NCBI GenBank assembly: GCA_946630405.1
Contig: CAMOYW010000050.1
Span: 1 to 6,705, forward strand
Direction: 5' to 3'
DNA length: 6,705 nt
From: an uncultured Clostridia bacterium
GTDB taxonomy: Bacteria; Bacillota; Clostridia; Lachnospirales; CAG-274
Both the position numbers and the translations under genes were made by a program. The notes below the pieces were generated by a model. It ran no database searches. It was not told where the DNA came from and saw only the letters and a list, made by a program, of their open reading frames with translations. Position 1 is the first letter of the stretch; every line of letters starts with the position of its first letter. Shown piece by piece: positions 6,374-6,705 of this stretch.

Positions 6374-6402
6374 ATAATACTACATATTGTGATTTTTGTA
6401 AA
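6374..6402 (-). promoter_or_regulatory. nrdD: SigA-type promoter of nrdD
   Basis: On the minus strand TTTACA (6402-6397) is followed after 17 bases by TATTAT (6379-6374). Transcription would start near 6367, leaving a leader of about 68 bases that contains the palindrome and the ribosome binding site. Confidence 0.75.
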
Positions 6403-6423
6403 GGGTAAAACTAAATATGCCAA
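6379..6423 (-). promoter_or_regulatory. NrdR-box-like sites at the nrdD promoter
   Basis: TCACAATATGTAGT (6392-6379, minus strand) matches 12 of 14 positions of the known NrdR box ACACWATATATWGT and lies between the -35 and -10. A weaker half-conserved copy, TTGGCATATTTAGT (6423-6410), is exactly 31 bp upstream, the usual spacing of tandem NrdR boxes. NrdR is the dATP/ATP-sensing repressor of ribonucleotide reductase genes in most bacteria, so the context fits. The second box, 8 of 14, is not convincing alone. Confidence 0.6.
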
Positions 6424-6490
6424 AAATGTAATATTCATGTAAAAATGTGGTCAAAAAATTAACTATTACGGAATAATGCGAATTTGCAAG

Positions 6491-6519
6491 TTGACAAGTG
6501 TTTTATATTGAATTATAAT
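6491..6519 (+). promoter_or_regulatory. Perfect consensus promoter, divergent from nrdD
   Basis: TTGACA (6491-6496), 17 bases, TATAAT (6514-6519): both hexamers and spacing are exact consensus. Transcription would start near 6526, about 25 bases before the structured repeat element, and continue out of the window. It may drive a gene beyond the right edge or the repeat itself as an RNA. Confidence 0.75.
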
Positions 6520-6549
6520 TATAAAGATGATTAAATAATTAGTTTAAAT

Positions 6550-6705
6550 CTAAGGAAACACTGACTAATTCGCTTGAAGCAGATTTGAGATAATGTTATC
6601 GCAGACAAGGAAAAGACCCGAAGACATAGCCAAAAGCTATGTTGAGGGGATTTGACGCAGTATGCGGTAACAGTAGCCAAATATGCGAATGATTAATTAA
6701 ATCAG
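6550..6705. mobile_element. Structured MITE-like element, cut by the window edge
   Basis: The left end CTAAGGAAACACTGA (6550-6564) matches the end of the element at 3921-4110. The last 11 bases of the window, AATTAAATCAG, match that element's right end just before TGTTTCC. The whole segment is a long imperfect palindrome with nested stems: ATTCGC (6568-6573) with GCGAAT (6685-6690); ATTTG (6583-6587) with CAAAT (6678-6682); GTTATCGCA (6595-6603) with TGCGGTAAC (6663-6671, one G-T wobble); and ACATAGC (6624-6630) with GCTATGT (6636-6642) around CAAAA. It has no reading frame. The nested fold, including a wobble pair, would also suit an RNA made from the promoter at 6491-6519. Confidence 0.6.

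Larger units (their letters stand above)
6300..6705. other. Non-coding region upstream of nrdD
   Basis: It holds, in order, the nrdD leader with its palindrome, the nrdD promoter with NrdR-like sites, about 65 bases of AT-rich sequence (6424-6490) without a recognised signal, a divergent consensus promoter, and the start of a structured repeat element cut by the window edge. No reading frame is supported. Confidence 0.7.

Noticed and set aside
1..6705. CRISPR array, tRNA or rRNA genes
   Set aside because: No regularly spaced direct repeats and no cloverleaf or rRNA-like sequence were seen on either strand.

Overview
The window looks like a chromosomal segment from a strictly anaerobic, low-GC Gram-positive bacterium of the Clostridia. 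Evidence: a class III (oxygen-sensitive) ribonucleotide reductase with its activase, a secreted NagZ-type glycoside hydrolase carrying a C-terminal copper-amine-oxidase-N-like domain (a combination typical of Clostridia), AT-rich spacers with consensus SigA promoters, and the tail of a bacterial group II intron. No species-level assignment can be made from the sequence alone.

Layout. Bases 1-52 (+) are the 3' end (end of domain V, complete domain VI) of a group II intron whose body lies outside the window. It abuts the 3' end of a large minus-strand gene (65-2674) for a secreted family 3 beta-N-acetylhexosaminidase with a Ser/Asn/His-rich linker and a C-terminal stalk- or wall-binding-like domain. 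Bases 2675-3258 are non-coding and dense in signals: the hydrolase promoter, an inverted repeat, a bidirectional terminator hairpin and, on the + strand, what looks like a complete small-RNA unit. That unit is a TTTACA-17-TATTAT promoter whose -35 lies inside a perfect 12-bp inverted repeat, followed by a roughly 115-nt structured transcript with a CU-rich loop and a strong intrinsic terminator ending at the nrdG stop codon. Next, all on the minus strand, come nrdG (3259-3786), a 356-bp spacer, and nrdD (4143-6299). The spacer holds a strong hairpin and a short non-coding element with terminal inverted repeats. Upstream of nrdD is a good promoter with an NrdR-box-like site between -35 and -10. 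Divergent from it is a perfect consensus promoter (TTGACA-17-TATAAT) on the + strand that reads into a second, highly structured repeat element with the same ends, cut by the window edge.

How it works together. NrdD (ATP-cone, catalytic cysteines, zinc site, glycyl-radical loop) and NrdG (radical-SAM activase) form the anaerobic dNTP synthesis pair, probably repressed by NrdR when dNTPs are plentiful. The MITE-like insertion has pushed nrdG away from nrdD, and nrdG has no clear Shine-Dalgarno, so their coupling is worth checking. The hydrolase is a separate, terminator-insulated transcription unit acting outside the cell on wall-derived N-acetylglucosaminides. The most novel candidates are the small RNA at about 3143-3260 and the MITE-like family that flanks nrdD.
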